Below, piece by piece: positions 55,443 through 63,812 of a DNA stretch of 64,000 nucleotides; the first letter of the stretch is position 1, and each line of letters opens with the position of its first letter. Origin of the DNA: Pseudobdellovibrionaceae bacterium (lineage in GTDB: Bacteria > Bdellovibrionota > Bdellovibrionia > Bdellovibrionales > Bdellovibrionaceae); NCBI GenBank assembly GCA_019637915.1, contig JAHBUV010000001.1:3070565-3134564 (forward strand), given 5' to 3'. The notes under the pieces are model-generated. The model searched no databases and was not told where the DNA came from. It saw nothing but the letters and a program-made list of their open reading frames with translations. The position numbers and the translations under genes were made by a program.

Positions 55443-55536
55443 TCCAGGAAGCCCATGACGCAGATCGCTTCCGCCGCGGAAGTAAAAAGTTGGCCTTTGG
55501 AGTTTTTGAAAGGATGAGGGGTCAGAGGATGAGGGT

Positions 55537-55585
55537 CACAGTTCCCCTTTTTTGTCATGCGATGTGCGGCAAAAAGGGAGCTGTG
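55537..55585. repeat. Dispersed hairpin repeat, copy C
   Basis: The left arm begins CACAGTTCCCCTTTTTTGTC and the right arm ends GCAAAAAGGGAGCTGTG, with mismatches. It lies upstream of the membrane-protein gene, in the 345-base gap 55333-55677 that otherwise holds only DR1 and the promoter described next. Confidence 0.75.
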
Positions 55586-55604
55586 GCCTCAGGCCCTAAA
55601 AATC

Positions 55605-55651
55605 AATGTACATTCTATTTGACGTATTGAAATGTACAATCTATTTTACGT
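55605..55651 (+). promoter_or_regulatory. Tandem operator repeats overlapping a sigma70-like promoter
   Basis: AATGTACATTCTATTTGACG (55605-) and AATGTACAATCTATTTTACG (55631-) are two near-identical 21-bp repeats 26 bp apart, each with a TGTACA palindrome. A -35 TTGACG (55619-55624), 17-base spacer and -10 TATTTT (55642-55647) lie across them. A partial third TCTATTT follows. The XRE protein encoded at 56248 is the natural candidate to bind here. Confidence 0.7.
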
Positions 55652-55677
55652 AAAGTCTATTTAACATTGGAGTGCGC

Positions 55678-56244
55678 GTGAAATTTGAATTTTGGCAGAA
55701 GAAGATCACCCAAGTGTTTTTTTGGCTTTCGCCGGTCGCAATCGTCTTGTTGCTCCTCGCAAATTTTCCAACGGCTGAAAAGCTCATTTGGGAGCTTCCG
55801 GTGGTTGCTCCGATTTTGGTTTTGTTGTTTGCCGCTTGGATGATGTCCATGGTTTGCGTGGTGATGCTGACGGTCTTCGGCTCTCGTTTTAGAGATCAGG
55901 TTCTTCATGATTATGTGCTTCAGAAAGATCGTGATGAGCGGGAAGAGATCATTTCGGGCGAAGCGGCCAAAAAAGCCATTGTGATCACCATGGTTGTATG
56001 CGCTGTCGCTCTCATTTTTAGCACTGGCAGGTTGAATGTATTTGACGATATTGCGCGATCTTCATTGACGGTTGGTCACTTTCAGCTGACGGACTCTGCG
56101 GTCAAAGAAATCACGGACGGAGAGTTGAATGGGATTCAATATGAATTACCTATGTCTAAAACGGCGCTATTCCTGCTCATCATGCTTATACAGCTGACGT
56201 CTTATCATGGCATCAAAGCCTTTTCTCTGCGGAAGGGAAGCTAG
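55678..56244 (+). CDS. Membrane protein paired with XRE regulator, 188 aa
   Basis: A protein with four hydrophobic spans: two near the N-terminus (LSPVAIVLLLLANF and VVAPILVLLFAAWMMSMVCVVML), one at about 95-112 and one near the C-terminus. A charged loop LQKDRDEREEIISGEAAKKA separates the pairs. This layout and the adjacent small XRE gene resemble DUF2178-type membrane/regulator pairs. The second GTG (55678) has GGAG at a better distance than the first (55672). GC content and codons differ from the core genes. Confidence 0.8.
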   Translation: MKFEFWQKKITQVFFWLSPVAIVLLLLANFPTAEKLIWELPVVAPILVLLFAAWMMSMVCVVMLTVFGSRFRDQVLHDYVLQKDRDEREEIISGEAAKKAIVITMVVCAVALIFSTGRLNVFDDIARSSLTVGHFQLTDSAVKEITDGELNGIQYELPMSKTALFLLIMLIQLTSYHGIKAFSLRKGS

Positions 56245-56247
56245 TTC

Positions 56248-56484
56248 ATGCCAAGGATTCCGCAGAAATTGGTCATCGAGAACAGAATCCAAGAACTACG
56301 GGCAGAAAAAGGCCTGACCCAGGAACAGCTTGCAAACGCGGTCGATGTCACGAGAGCGACAATTATTTCTCTTGAAAAAGGCAGTTATAATCCTTCGCTG
56401 GAGCTGGCATTTAGAATTGCGAAGCATTTCGGAAAGCGTCTCGACGATGTTTTCATGGAAAAAAGCAACCGATCGAAACCATAA
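56248..56484 (+). CDS. XRE-family helix-turn-helix regulator, 78 aa
   Basis: A one-domain Cro/CI-type DNA-binding protein with [20 protein letters not shown] and a recognition helix region [20 protein letters not shown]. It ends soon after DDVFMEK, like the short YgzD/YozG-type regulators. It starts 3 bases after the membrane-protein gene and is likely co-transcribed, binding the tandem operator at 55605-55651. The membrane partner may regulate its activity. Confidence 0.9.
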   Translation: MPRIPQKLVIENRIQELRAEKGLTQEQLANAVDVTRATIISLEKGSYNPSLELAFRIAKHFGKRLDDVFMEKSNRSKP

Positions 56485-56508
56485 ACCGCCGCCGCGATAA
56501 GGACTGGT

Positions 56509-57456
56509 GTGCCTATATTATTGATCATTCTGGCTCTGTTGATCGCGCCCTCCGCCCCAGCAAATGCCCAGGGATATCTCCGGGCCACTCATCAGGTAAG
56601 TGGTGAGGGATCGTCGAAATGCAAGGCGTATTTGCACGCGGTCGAAGGTGTTCGGGATCTGCCCATATTGCTTATGCTCGGTGGAACCGGAGTGTATTCC
56701 ACCGGCGACGCCGTCGAGAATAACGGAATTTTGAAGAGCCTGGTCGATCGCAAAAAAGTGATCGTTCTCACTTTGGATAAGCCGGGAATCTCATATTCGG
56801 CGACCGCGCCAAGGCACTTCGTTATCGATGACCTCATGTACAACCAATATACTCAAAGAGACCTCGTTCGCTGTGCGGGAAATGCATTGAAATGGGTTTC
56901 TGAAGCTAGATACGCCTCCACGTATTCGAATATTCATTTTCTGACTCAGAGTGAAGGCACCCAAGTCGCTGTCAGAATCTATGACGCTCTATCAAAGCAA
57001 GATCCAGGCATGGCTCGGCGAATTCGCTCGATGTTCATGGTCGGCCTCGTTATGAGGCCATGGAGGGATATTATTAATGCGCAACTTCCCGGCCCGGCGG
57101 AAAACGCCAATTTTTGGAAGGCTTATCAAAACCGTGATGATGTCACGTTGCGGAGCTTCGGCGGATTGGCGTATGCGTATTGGAATGAAATACTCTCTGT
57201 GGAATCGAATGAGGACGCTCTTCGCCGCCTTGTCGCTCAAAGCCCTGCCGCCTCACTTCAGATTTTTCACGGGTTGAAAGACGTCAATACGCTCGTGCAA
57301 CCGGTCATGGATTTCGAGGTCTGGAACAACTCTCGTCTTCAAAGCAAATCCCCAAGATGGGATCTTGCGGCCAGGTATTACAATGCTCCTCACGGATTAA
57401 ATATGGCGGCGTTCAGGGATATCCTTTCGGCGTTTGAGAGCGAATTGAAGCGGTGA
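56509..57456 (+). CDS. Exported alpha/beta hydrolase-like protein, 315 aa
   Basis: The GTG start has AAGGA upstream. A signal peptide ends near PANAQG. The nucleophile elbow appears as LTQSEGTQVAV, with Ser in Q-S-E-G and the first Gly of GxSxG replaced. A likely acid is in GLKDVNT and the catalytic His in NAPHGLN, giving the serine-acid-histidine order. The oxyanion region LLMLGGTGVYSTG fits the fold. It could be an esterase or acyl hydrolase; the substrate is unknown. Codons are more AT-rich than those of the flanking core genes. Confidence 0.75.
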   Translation: MPILLIILALLIAPSAPANAQGYLRATHQVSGEGSSKCKAYLHAVEGVRDLPILLMLGGTGVYSTGDAVENNGILKSLVDRKKVIVLTLDKPGISYSATAPRHFVIDDLMYNQYTQRDLVRCAGNALKWVSEARYASTYSNIHFLTQSEGTQVAVRIYDALSKQDPGMARRIRSMFMVGLVMRPWRDIINAQLPGPAENANFWKAYQNRDDVTLRSFGGLAYAYWNEILSVESNEDALRRLVAQSPAASLQIFHGLKDVNTLVQPVMDFEVWNNSRLQSKSPRWDLAARYYNAPHGLNMAAFRDILSAFESELKR

Positions 57457-57475
57457 GGGTGTGAGGGCACGATTT

Positions 57476-57510
57476 CTCCTTTTGTCGTGCAGCGCGCGGC
57501 AAAAAGGGAG
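57476..57510. repeat. Dispersed hairpin repeat, copy D
   Basis: CTCCTTTTGTCGTGC and GCGCGGCAAAAAGGGAG form an imperfect stem around AGC, 19 bases after the hydrolase stop codon. It is similar to copies A and C. Confidence 0.75.
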
Positions 57511-57673
57511 CTGGTTCCTCAGGCGGGAGGAGCCTTGGTGGACAATGCGTTTATGGTCAACGGCTGGGTTGAGACGATTTCTTTTATGACCGTACGCCGC
57601 CAATTTCAATAGGCACTAAATCTGCACAAGTGTATTTGTAACCAAGAAGTCTAATTTAAAAAGGAATGAAGCC

Positions 57674-58027
57674 ATGAAATTGTCGATCTTTTTTGCACTC
57701 TTTGCAGTTTTGAGCGTAGCCCACGCTGGTGAATCAAGTGCGGGTGACCGCTCCGTAGGTAAATGCGCCCAAGAAGTAAAGGACTGGGCTTATGGTCCAG
57801 CAATGGATTTGCGTTGGAGTGAATTGCGGACTGTTCAGGAGGTTCAGAACAGAAATTACTGTCTTTTCTTCGTAGGTGCAGACGATTTTTCAGGGAGTGG
57901 ACGTTCACTTATATCATACCTTCTGGAAGTCGATTCAAATAACTGCAAGGTAACTAAACTTCTTAAGTACGGTTATGAGACCCAAGGTGGTCTAGACGAA
58001 TGTAGATTCTCACAGGTTAAAAAGTAA
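57674..58027 (+). CDS. Small secreted protein, 117 aa
   Basis: A signal peptide (MKLSIFFALFAVLSVAHAGE) is followed by a mature domain of about 98 residues with four cysteines, likely two disulfides. AAAAGGAATG lies upstream of the ATG. The codon use is distinctly AT-rich (AGA, ATA, TTA appear) versus the GC-rich core. No family was recognised. It is the last gene of the island before a strong terminator. Confidence 0.78.
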   Translation: MKLSIFFALFAVLSVAHAGESSAGDRSVGKCAQEVKDWAYGPAMDLRWSELRTVQEVQNRNYCLFFVGADDFSGSGRSLISYLLEVDSNNCKVTKLLKYGYETQGGLDECRFSQVKK

Positions 58028-58090
58028 GTAGAGCTGCTTCACGCCATTAACAGCTCATCACTAAACACTGGTTTCCCGACCGACAAGAAA

Positions 58091-58128
58091 AAGCCAAGGC
58101 ACCGGATTCCCGGTGCCTTGGCTTTTTT
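58091..58128. terminator. Strong intrinsic terminator
   Basis: AAGCCAAGGCACCGG and CCGGTGCCTTGGCTT pair perfectly over 15 bp around ATTC, with a T run after and A run before. It closes the island's plus-strand transcription and might serve the minus strand too. Confidence 0.92.
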
Positions 58129-58156
58129 CCCCGCTCTTCCCCTGAACAAAGATCAT

Positions 58157-58185
58157 TGACGCATCGCTTGTCCGCTGCGGACTTC
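58157..58185. repeat. Direct repeat DR2 at right border of low-GC island
   Basis: The 29-base partner of 55414-55442 (one mismatch). It starts 29 bases after the strong terminator and ends 5 bases before the stop codon of the trmH-family gene. Confidence 0.8.
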
Positions 58186-58190
58186 GCGCT

Positions 58191-58928
58191 TCAGCGCGGG
58201 CGGCTCTGTTTCCAGGCGTACAAGGCAATGCTGGCCGCGACGGTGGCGTTCAGGGACTCCACCTCGCTGGTGGGCACGCTCAGGCGCGGCAGGGACTTCA
58301 GCGTGGCAGGCACGCCGGGGCCCTCTTCGCCGAGGAGCAGGCGCAGGTTCGCGGGCCAGGCGAAGCCCGCCACGCTCTCGCCCCGCATGTCGAGCGCGTA
58401 GCTCGGGCCTTTTGCAACATAATCCTTCAGCGGGCCGCTCAGTGAAAAGTCCATGCCGAGCACGGCGCCCGCGCTGGCCTTGACGGACTTCGGGTGCAGG
58501 GGATGGGCGGCCTCTTCCGTCAGGATGATCCGCTTCACGCCGAAGGCCCGCGCCGAGCGCACCACCGCGCCCAGGTTCGACGGATCCCCCAAGGGGCAAA
58601 CCAATTCCAGGCCTCGCGCCGGCACGGACAGATCGGCGGCCGGCCAGGCCGGCGCCTGCAGCACCAGCAGATTGAAATCCGTGCCCAGCACGTCGAGCTC
58701 TTTGAACAGCGCCGAAGACACTTCGTAAGCCTTGGCGGAGGAAACGGCCCCGCGCCCCGCCGGCACGAGCTCGGCCTTGATGTTCCACGCGCCGGGATCG
58801 CGCAGGAATTCCCGCACGAGCTTTTCGCCCATCAGGATGAACTCGCCGTTCTTGCGAAGGCCCCTGGAGGACGACAGCGTCTTCCAGCGCTTGAAGTTCG
58901 CGTTGTCCGCGGACTGAATGGCGATCAT
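58191..58928 (-). CDS. TrmH/SpoU-family RNA 2'-O-methyltransferase
   Basis: A 245-residue SPOUT methyltransferase with the knot motifs [26 protein letters not shown] and [15 protein letters not shown]. The N-terminal substrate-binding domain begins with an RNA-binding-like [19 protein letters not shown]. It methylates ribose in rRNA or tRNA; the target cannot be named. The ATG overlaps the rsmG stop as ATGA. Confidence 0.92.
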   Translation of the reverse strand: MIAIQSADNANFKRWKTLSSSRGLRKNGEFILMGEKLVREFLRDPGAWNIKAELVPAGRGAVSSAKAYEVSSALFKELDVLGTDFNLLVLQAPAWPAADLSVPARGLELVCPLGDPSNLGAVVRSARAFGVKRIILTEEAAHPLHPKSVKASAGAVLGMDFSLSGPLKDYVAKGPSYALDMRGESVAGFAWPANLRLLLGEEGPGVPATLKSLPRLSVPTSEVESLNATVAASIALYAWKQSRPR

Positions 58929-59791
58929 TCGCCCTCCAGGAGCGGGAAATCCTGCTCCTCCTCATTGGGCAGGGGCGCGTTCCTGATCTTCTCGAAGACC
59001 ACCAGACGGCGGTGGTTTTCCGTGTGCGGCAGGTCGTAGGCGATGTCGTCGACCAGGCGGTAATACTCGCCCCAGGTCTCCAGCGCCACGGGGATTTCCG
59101 GATCGGCGCCGGGGCCTTTCATGAAATACACGCGGCCGCCCTCCTGCAGGCAGGACAGGACGTTGCCGAGGGTGTTGCGCATGTCCTCGACGGCGCGGGT
59201 GATGACGCCGTTCACGGGGTACACCACGAAGGGATTGATGTTGCGGCCGAGGATGTCGAGGTTCCCGAGTTCCAGCGTCTCGCGTACTTTCTTGAGGAAG
59301 GCGACGCGTTTCTGCACGCCCTCGCCGAGAAGGACCTTCTCCCGCGGGAAAAGGATCTTCAGCGGAATGCCGGGAAAGCCCGGCCCCGTGCCGAGATCGA
59401 GCAGGGGAAAACGCAGATCCGTGTGGCGCGTGATGATCAGGCTGTCGACGAAGTGCTTGAGGGCGATGTCGCGGAATTTCAGCAGGCGCGTGAAGTTCTG
59501 GTGCTCCTGCTCGGCCATCAGCAGGGAGTAAAAGCGCGCCAGCTGCCGGCGCTGCTCGTGGGTCACCCAATCCAGGCCGTGGTTGCGGAAGATGTCGGCC
59601 AGGCGCTCGTCGGCCTCGATGACCGAATACACCGTCTCGGGCTTTTTGTGCTTGCCCCGCAAGGGGGTAGCACCCGTCGGCGCGGCCGGGCGTCCCGAAT
59701 TCTTCGCGGCCGCATCCGTCGCGGCGGGCTTGGCGGCGGCAGAGCGGCGGGCTTTGTAGGCGCTGTAATTGCTTTTGTTCTTATGAGCCAT
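58925..59791 (-). CDS. rsmG: 16S rRNA (guanine527-N7)-methyltransferase RsmG
   Basis: A 288-residue protein. The catalytic part has [20 protein letters not shown], the SAM motif [14 protein letters not shown] and [20 protein letters not shown], all typical of RsmG/GidB. An alanine/lysine-rich N-terminal tail of about 60 residues is longer than in E. coli. The start ATG at 59789-59791 is chosen since the family never extends into the upstream open part. It is coupled to the trmH-family gene. Confidence 0.92.
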   Translation of the reverse strand: MAHKNKSNYSAYKARRSAAAKPAATDAAAKNSGRPAAPTGATPLRGKHKKPETVYSVIEADERLADIFRNHGLDWVTHEQRRQLARFYSLLMAEQEHQNFTRLLKFRDIALKHFVDSLIITRHTDLRFPLLDLGTGPGFPGIPLKILFPREKVLLGEGVQKRVAFLKKVRETLELGNLDILGRNINPFVVYPVNGVITRAVEDMRNTLGNVLSCLQEGGRVYFMKGPGADPEIPVALETWGEYYRLVDDIAYDLPHTENHRRLVVFEKIRNAPLPNEEEQDFPLLEGE

Positions 59792-59911
59792 GGCGTGGGG
59801 TCGAAATCTAATCGAGCTCAGCCGAAGCGGCAAGGGGAAAGCGCGTCAATTGCATCAGAAAGCATTGAAATCATTGAAAAAACAACAGGGTCGTGGGAGT
59901 TTGGCCCTCAT

Positions 59912-60940
59912 ATGTCATCCACACGCCTCGAACAGATCAAAGATGAAGCCCTGAAGGCCTTCGGGAGCGCCGCCAACAGCCGCGAGCTCTACGACCTCAA
60001 AGTCAAATACCTGGGCAAGCAAGGCCTGCTCACGGACATCATGAAAGAGATGGCCGCTTTGCCCAAAGAGGAAAAACCCCTCTTCGGCAAGAAGGTCAAC
60101 GAGGTGAAAGCCGGCCTCGAGGCCGCCTACACGCAGGCCGAAGAGGCCTTGCGCAAAAAAGAGATCGAAGAGCGCCTGGCGAAAGAGGAGCTGGATCTGA
60201 CCCTGCCGGGCGCGCGCCGCCTGCGCGGCGGTCCCCATCCCGTCGCCGTCGTGACGGACGAGATCGCCCGGATCATGTCGCGCCTGGGATACGCCCTGCG
60301 CACGGGGCCGCAAATCGAAAAAGATTATTACAACTTCGAGGCCCTGAACATCCCGGCCAACCACCCGGCCCGCGACATGGCAGACACCTTTTTCGTCGAC
60401 GACACCCACGTCCTGCGCACCCACACGAGCCCGATCCAGATCCATTCCCTGGAGAGCGAGAACCTGCCCCTGCGGGTGATCGGCACGGGGCCGGTGTACC
60501 GCTGCGACAGCGACATCTCGCACCTGCCGAACTTCCATCAGATCGAGGCCCTGTGTGTGGACAAGAAGGTCTCCATGGCGGATCTCAAGGGCACGATCAG
60601 CTTTTTCGTGCGCGAGTTCTTCGGCGCCGGCCTGAAAACGCGTTTCCGCCCGAGCTTCTTCCCCTTCACCGAGCCCAGCGCCGAGGTGGATTGCAACTGC
60701 CCGATCTGCAAGGGCAAGGGCTGCAGCCTGTGTAAACAGTCGGGCTGGATCGAGATCGGCGGCTGCGGCCTCGTCAATCCCAAGGTGTTCGAGCACGCCA
60801 AGATCGACCCCAAGAAATGGCAGGGCTTCGCTTTCGGCTTCGGCATCGAACGGATGGCCATCATCAAGTACGGCATCCCGGACATCCGCCTCTTCCCCGA
60901 AAACGACGTGCGTTTCCTCAGACCCTTCGCCGGAGAATAA
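59912..60940 (+). CDS. pheS: Phenylalanyl-tRNA synthetase alpha subunit
   Basis: A 342-residue subunit, close to the E. coli length. It has an N-terminal coiled coil ([20 protein letters not shown]) and a class II core with [51 protein letters not shown] and [15 protein letters not shown]. The ATG at 59912 gives the expected N-terminus; the frame is open much further upstream over antisense rsmG, which is not coding. Cysteines in [14 protein letters not shown] add a small zinc-like insert seen in some PheS proteins. Confidence 0.96.
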   Translation: MSSTRLEQIKDEALKAFGSAANSRELYDLKVKYLGKQGLLTDIMKEMAALPKEEKPLFGKKVNEVKAGLEAAYTQAEEALRKKEIEERLAKEELDLTLPGARRLRGGPHPVAVVTDEIARIMSRLGYALRTGPQIEKDYYNFEALNIPANHPARDMADTFFVDDTHVLRTHTSPIQIHSLESENLPLRVIGTGPVYRCDSDISHLPNFHQIEALCVDKKVSMADLKGTISFFVREFFGAGLKTRFRPSFFPFTEPSAEVDCNCPICKGKGCSLCKQSGWIEIGGCGLVNPKVFEHAKIDPKKWQGFAFGFGIERMAIIKYGIPDIRLFPENDVRFLRPFAGE

Positions 60941-60943
60941 GCG

Positions 60944-63388
60944 ATGAAAATCAGCCTGCAATGGATCAACGACTTCGTCGACGTGTCCGATTACCTGAAC
61001 AAGGCGACCGAGCTCGCCGACAAGATCACCGCCGCCGGCCTCGAGGTCGAGGAGATCATCGACCGCCGCAAGGACTTCGACATGGTGGTGACGGGACTGA
61101 TCCTGGAAAAAGCCCAGCACCCCAACGCCGACCGTTTGAGCCTGTGCCGCGTGACCACCGGCGAGGGCGTCGTGCACCAGATCGTCTGCGGCGCGCAGAA
61201 CCACAAGACCGGTGATCGCGTCGTCGTGGCCTTGCCGGGCGCCGTGCTGCCGGGCAACTTCGCCATCAAACAGAGCAGCATTCGCGGCGTCGAATCGGGC
61301 GGCATGCTGTGCTCGCTGAAAGAGCTGGGCCTGGCGACGGAGTCGGACGGCATCGAGATCCTGCCGGAGAACGCCCCCATCGGTCAGGGCTTCGCCGAGT
61401 ACATGGGCCTGAACGACGTGGTCTTCGAATTGAAGGTCACCCCGAACCGCGCCGACTGCCTGTCGCACTTCGGGCTGGCGCGCGAGATCGCCTGTCTGTT
61501 GGGACGTGAATTGAAAAACCCGGCGGCGGAGTTTCCGGTGGCGGCTTCCTCCACGAAGCAGAGCATCGCCTTGTCGGTGAAAGAGCCCGAGCTGTGCCCG
61601 CGCTACGTGGGCCGCTTCATCGGGAACGTCCAAGTGGGGCCGAGCCCCGGTTGGCTGAAGAAGCGCCTGGAAACGGTCGGCCTGAACTCCATCAACAACG
61701 TCGTCGACGTGACGAATTACGTGATGATGGAGCTCGGCCAGCCCCTGCACGCCTTCGACGCGGGCAAGATCGCGGGCCGGCAGATCCTCGTCGAACGCGC
61801 CCAGCCCCAGGAGAAATTCGTCACCCTGGACGGCACCGAGGTCACCTTGAGCGGCGAGGAGCTCGTCATCCGCGATGGCGAGCGCGCCGTCGCCCTGGCC
61901 GGCGTGGTGGGCGGCAAGAACTCCGGCGTGTCGGAGGAGACCCGCGAGATTTTCCTCGAGAGCGCCAACTTCCAACCCATGAGCGTGCGCAAAACGTCGC
62001 GCCGCCTGGGGATCGAAACCGATTCGGCCTATCGCTTCAGCCGCGGCGTCGATCCCGACGGCGCCCTGCGGGCCGCCGATCGCGCCACGGAATTGCTGTT
62101 GAAGGTGGCCGGGGGCGAGGCCTTCGGCGACATCCACGACACGAACCCCCAGCCGGTGCGCAAGCAGTTCATCGAAATCCGTTTGAACGACATCAGCGAG
62201 CGCCTGGGCTACGCGGCCGAAGAGTCGCGCTTCCTGGATTACATGAAGCGCCTGACCTGCCAGGTGGAGACCCTCACCGAGGGCGCTTACCGCGTGCTGC
62301 CGCCGAGCTTCCGCTTCGATCTCGAGATGGATGTGGACCTCGTCGAGGAGTACGCGCGCCTGACGGGCTATGAGCACATCCCCGAGGCCCTGCCGGTCTT
62401 CGCGCAGGCGCCGGCCGCCCATGATGAGAAATACCGCCTCCTGCAGAAGTGGCACCGGCTGTTCCGTGGCCGCGGTTTCCTGCAGGCCGTGAACCCGGGA
62501 TTCACGTCCTCCGCGCGGGAGAAGGCCTTCCTCGGGGGCCAGCGTGGTCTGCCGGCGGCGGGCCTCGCGCTGTCGGAAGAGCCGATCCGGTTGAAGAACC
62601 CGCTCTCGGACGACCTCGATGTCATGCGCTCGAGTTTGAGCGAAAGCCTTTACCGCAATCTTTTGACCAATGTGAAGTACGGCAATGAAGAGGGCGCCCT
62701 GTACGAGATCGGTTCCACCTTCTCGCGGGCTGAGGGCGGCGCTTACGTGGAGAAAACCCGTTTGGGCCTGATGGCCTGGGGCCGTCCGCGGGGCTTGTGG
62801 ACGAAGACGCTGCAACACCCGGTGGTGTTTGACCTCAAGGCCGTGGTGGAGAACCTGCTCGAGTCCTTGCGCATTTCCTCTTACACCTGGGTGACGCCCC
62901 CGGATCGCGGCGAGGTGCCGGGCTTCTGCCACCGTGGGCAGTACGCCCAGCTTCTGGTGGAGGGCAAAAAGGTCGGCTTCATCGGCACCCTGCATCCGGT
63001 GCTGCTGGAGGAGGAGAAAATCCGCGTGCCGGCGGCCGTGGCCGAGTTCGACGTGGAGGCTTTGCTGAAGGGCCAGCCGCGCCCGTACCGGGCCGATTCG
63101 CTGTCGAAGTTCCCGGCGGTGGAGCGCGATTTCGCCTTCGTCATGCCGAAGAACGTGAAGATCGGCGAGGTTCTGAAGGACATCCGCAAGGCGGCGGGCG
63201 GGTTGCTTGTGGAGGCCGAGGTCTTTGACGTCTATGAGGGCGACAAGGTGGAGGCCGGCAAGAAGTCGGTCGCCGTGCGCTTGGTCTATCAGGACAAAAA
63301 TGCCACGCTGCAAGAAGCGCAGATCCAAGAGCTGCAGAGCAAGATCCTGGAGTCGGTGTCGAAAACTTTCGGGATCGTGGTGCGATAA
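60944..63388 (+). CDS. pheT: Phenylalanyl-tRNA synthetase beta subunit
   Basis: An 814-residue subunit, full length. The domains in order are an N-terminal tRNA-binding OB-fold (LEKAQHPNADRLSLCRVTTG), the B3/B4 editing region, B5, the catalytic-like core and a C-terminal FDX-ACB anticodon domain ending NATLQEAQIQELQ. It forms the alpha2beta2 enzyme with PheS and edits Tyr-tRNA-Phe. It starts 3 bases after pheS. Confidence 0.96.
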   Translation: MKISLQWINDFVDVSDYLNKATELADKITAAGLEVEEIIDRRKDFDMVVTGLILEKAQHPNADRLSLCRVTTGEGVVHQIVCGAQNHKTGDRVVVALPGAVLPGNFAIKQSSIRGVESGGMLCSLKELGLATESDGIEILPENAPIGQGFAEYMGLNDVVFELKVTPNRADCLSHFGLAREIACLLGRELKNPAAEFPVAASSTKQSIALSVKEPELCPRYVGRFIGNVQVGPSPGWLKKRLETVGLNSINNVVDVTNYVMMELGQPLHAFDAGKIAGRQILVERAQPQEKFVTLDGTEVTLSGEELVIRDGERAVALAGVVGGKNSGVSEETREIFLESANFQPMSVRKTSRRLGIETDSAYRFSRGVDPDGALRAADRATELLLKVAGGEAFGDIHDTNPQPVRKQFIEIRLNDISERLGYAAEESRFLDYMKRLTCQVETLTEGAYRVLPPSFRFDLEMDVDLVEEYARLTGYEHIPEALPVFAQAPAAHDEKYRLLQKWHRLFRGRGFLQAVNPGFTSSAREKAFLGGQRGLPAAGLALSEEPIRLKNPLSDDLDVMRSSLSESLYRNLLTNVKYGNEEGALYEIGSTFSRAEGGAYVEKTRLGLMAWGRPRGLWTKTLQHPVVFDLKAVVENLLESLRISSYTWVTPPDRGEVPGFCHRGQYAQLLVEGKKVGFIGTLHPVLLEEEKIRVPAAVAEFDVEALLKGQPRPYRADSLSKFPAVERDFAFVMPKNVKIGEVLKDIRKAAGGLLVEAEVFDVYEGDKVEAGKKSVAVRLVYQDKNATLQEAQIQELQSKILESVSKTFGIVVR

Positions 63389-63461
63389 AAAACTTGATCG
63401 GTTTCAAAGGGTTGGTAGGCTTTCTTTCAGATCGCCTTAATTGAAGGAGTGAGCGGGGTTT

Positions 63462-63812
63462 ATGACAGGTCAGAATTTGGGCAAATCCACAGTCACCAAA
63501 GCGGACATTGTCGAGAAGGTCTATCAAAAGATCGGCTTCTCCAAGAAAGAGGCCTCGGAGCTGGTGGAACTGGTGTTCACCTCTTTGAAGGACGTCCTTC
63601 AGAACGGCGAAAAGGTGAAGATTTCCGGTTTCGGGAACTTCGTCGTGCGCGGCAAGAATGAACGGGTGGGCCGCAACCCTCAAACGGGCGAGCAGATCAA
63701 GATCTCCGCCCGCCGGGTGTTGACCTTCCGTCCGTCGCAGGTCCTCAAGGCCATGCTGAACGGGGAGGATCTCACCAATCTGAAGGATGACGATGACGAC
63801 GACAACGATTAA
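63462..63812 (+). CDS. ihfA: Integration host factor alpha subunit
   Basis: A 116-residue DNA-bending protein with TKADIVEKVYQKIGFSKKEA, the beta-arm base KISGFGNFVVRGKNERVGRN and PQTGEQIKISARRVLTFRP. It has an acidic tail KDDDDDDND of its own. IHF bends DNA at regulatory and recombination sites. The pheST-ihfA order matches many proteobacteria. GAAGGAG is upstream of the start. Confidence 0.93.
   Translation: MTGQNLGKSTVTKADIVEKVYQKIGFSKKEASELVELVFTSLKDVLQNGEKVKISGFGNFVVRGKNERVGRNPQTGEQIKISARRVLTFRPSQVLKAMLNGEDLTNLKDDDDDDND

Noticed and set aside
58929-58965. Alternative minus-strand frame over the trmH-family gene
   Set aside because: The frame is Arg/Gly-rich and lacks motifs. The gene at 58191-58928 contains all SPOUT motifs.
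59012-59911. Long N-terminal extension of pheS
   Set aside because: It is antisense to rsmG and unlike PheS. The ATG at 59912 gives the family N-terminus.
59915-63328. A 1137-codon open frame on the minus strand
   Set aside because: Antisense of pheS and pheT. No recognisable domains and an artefactual His/Leu/Ala-rich composition.
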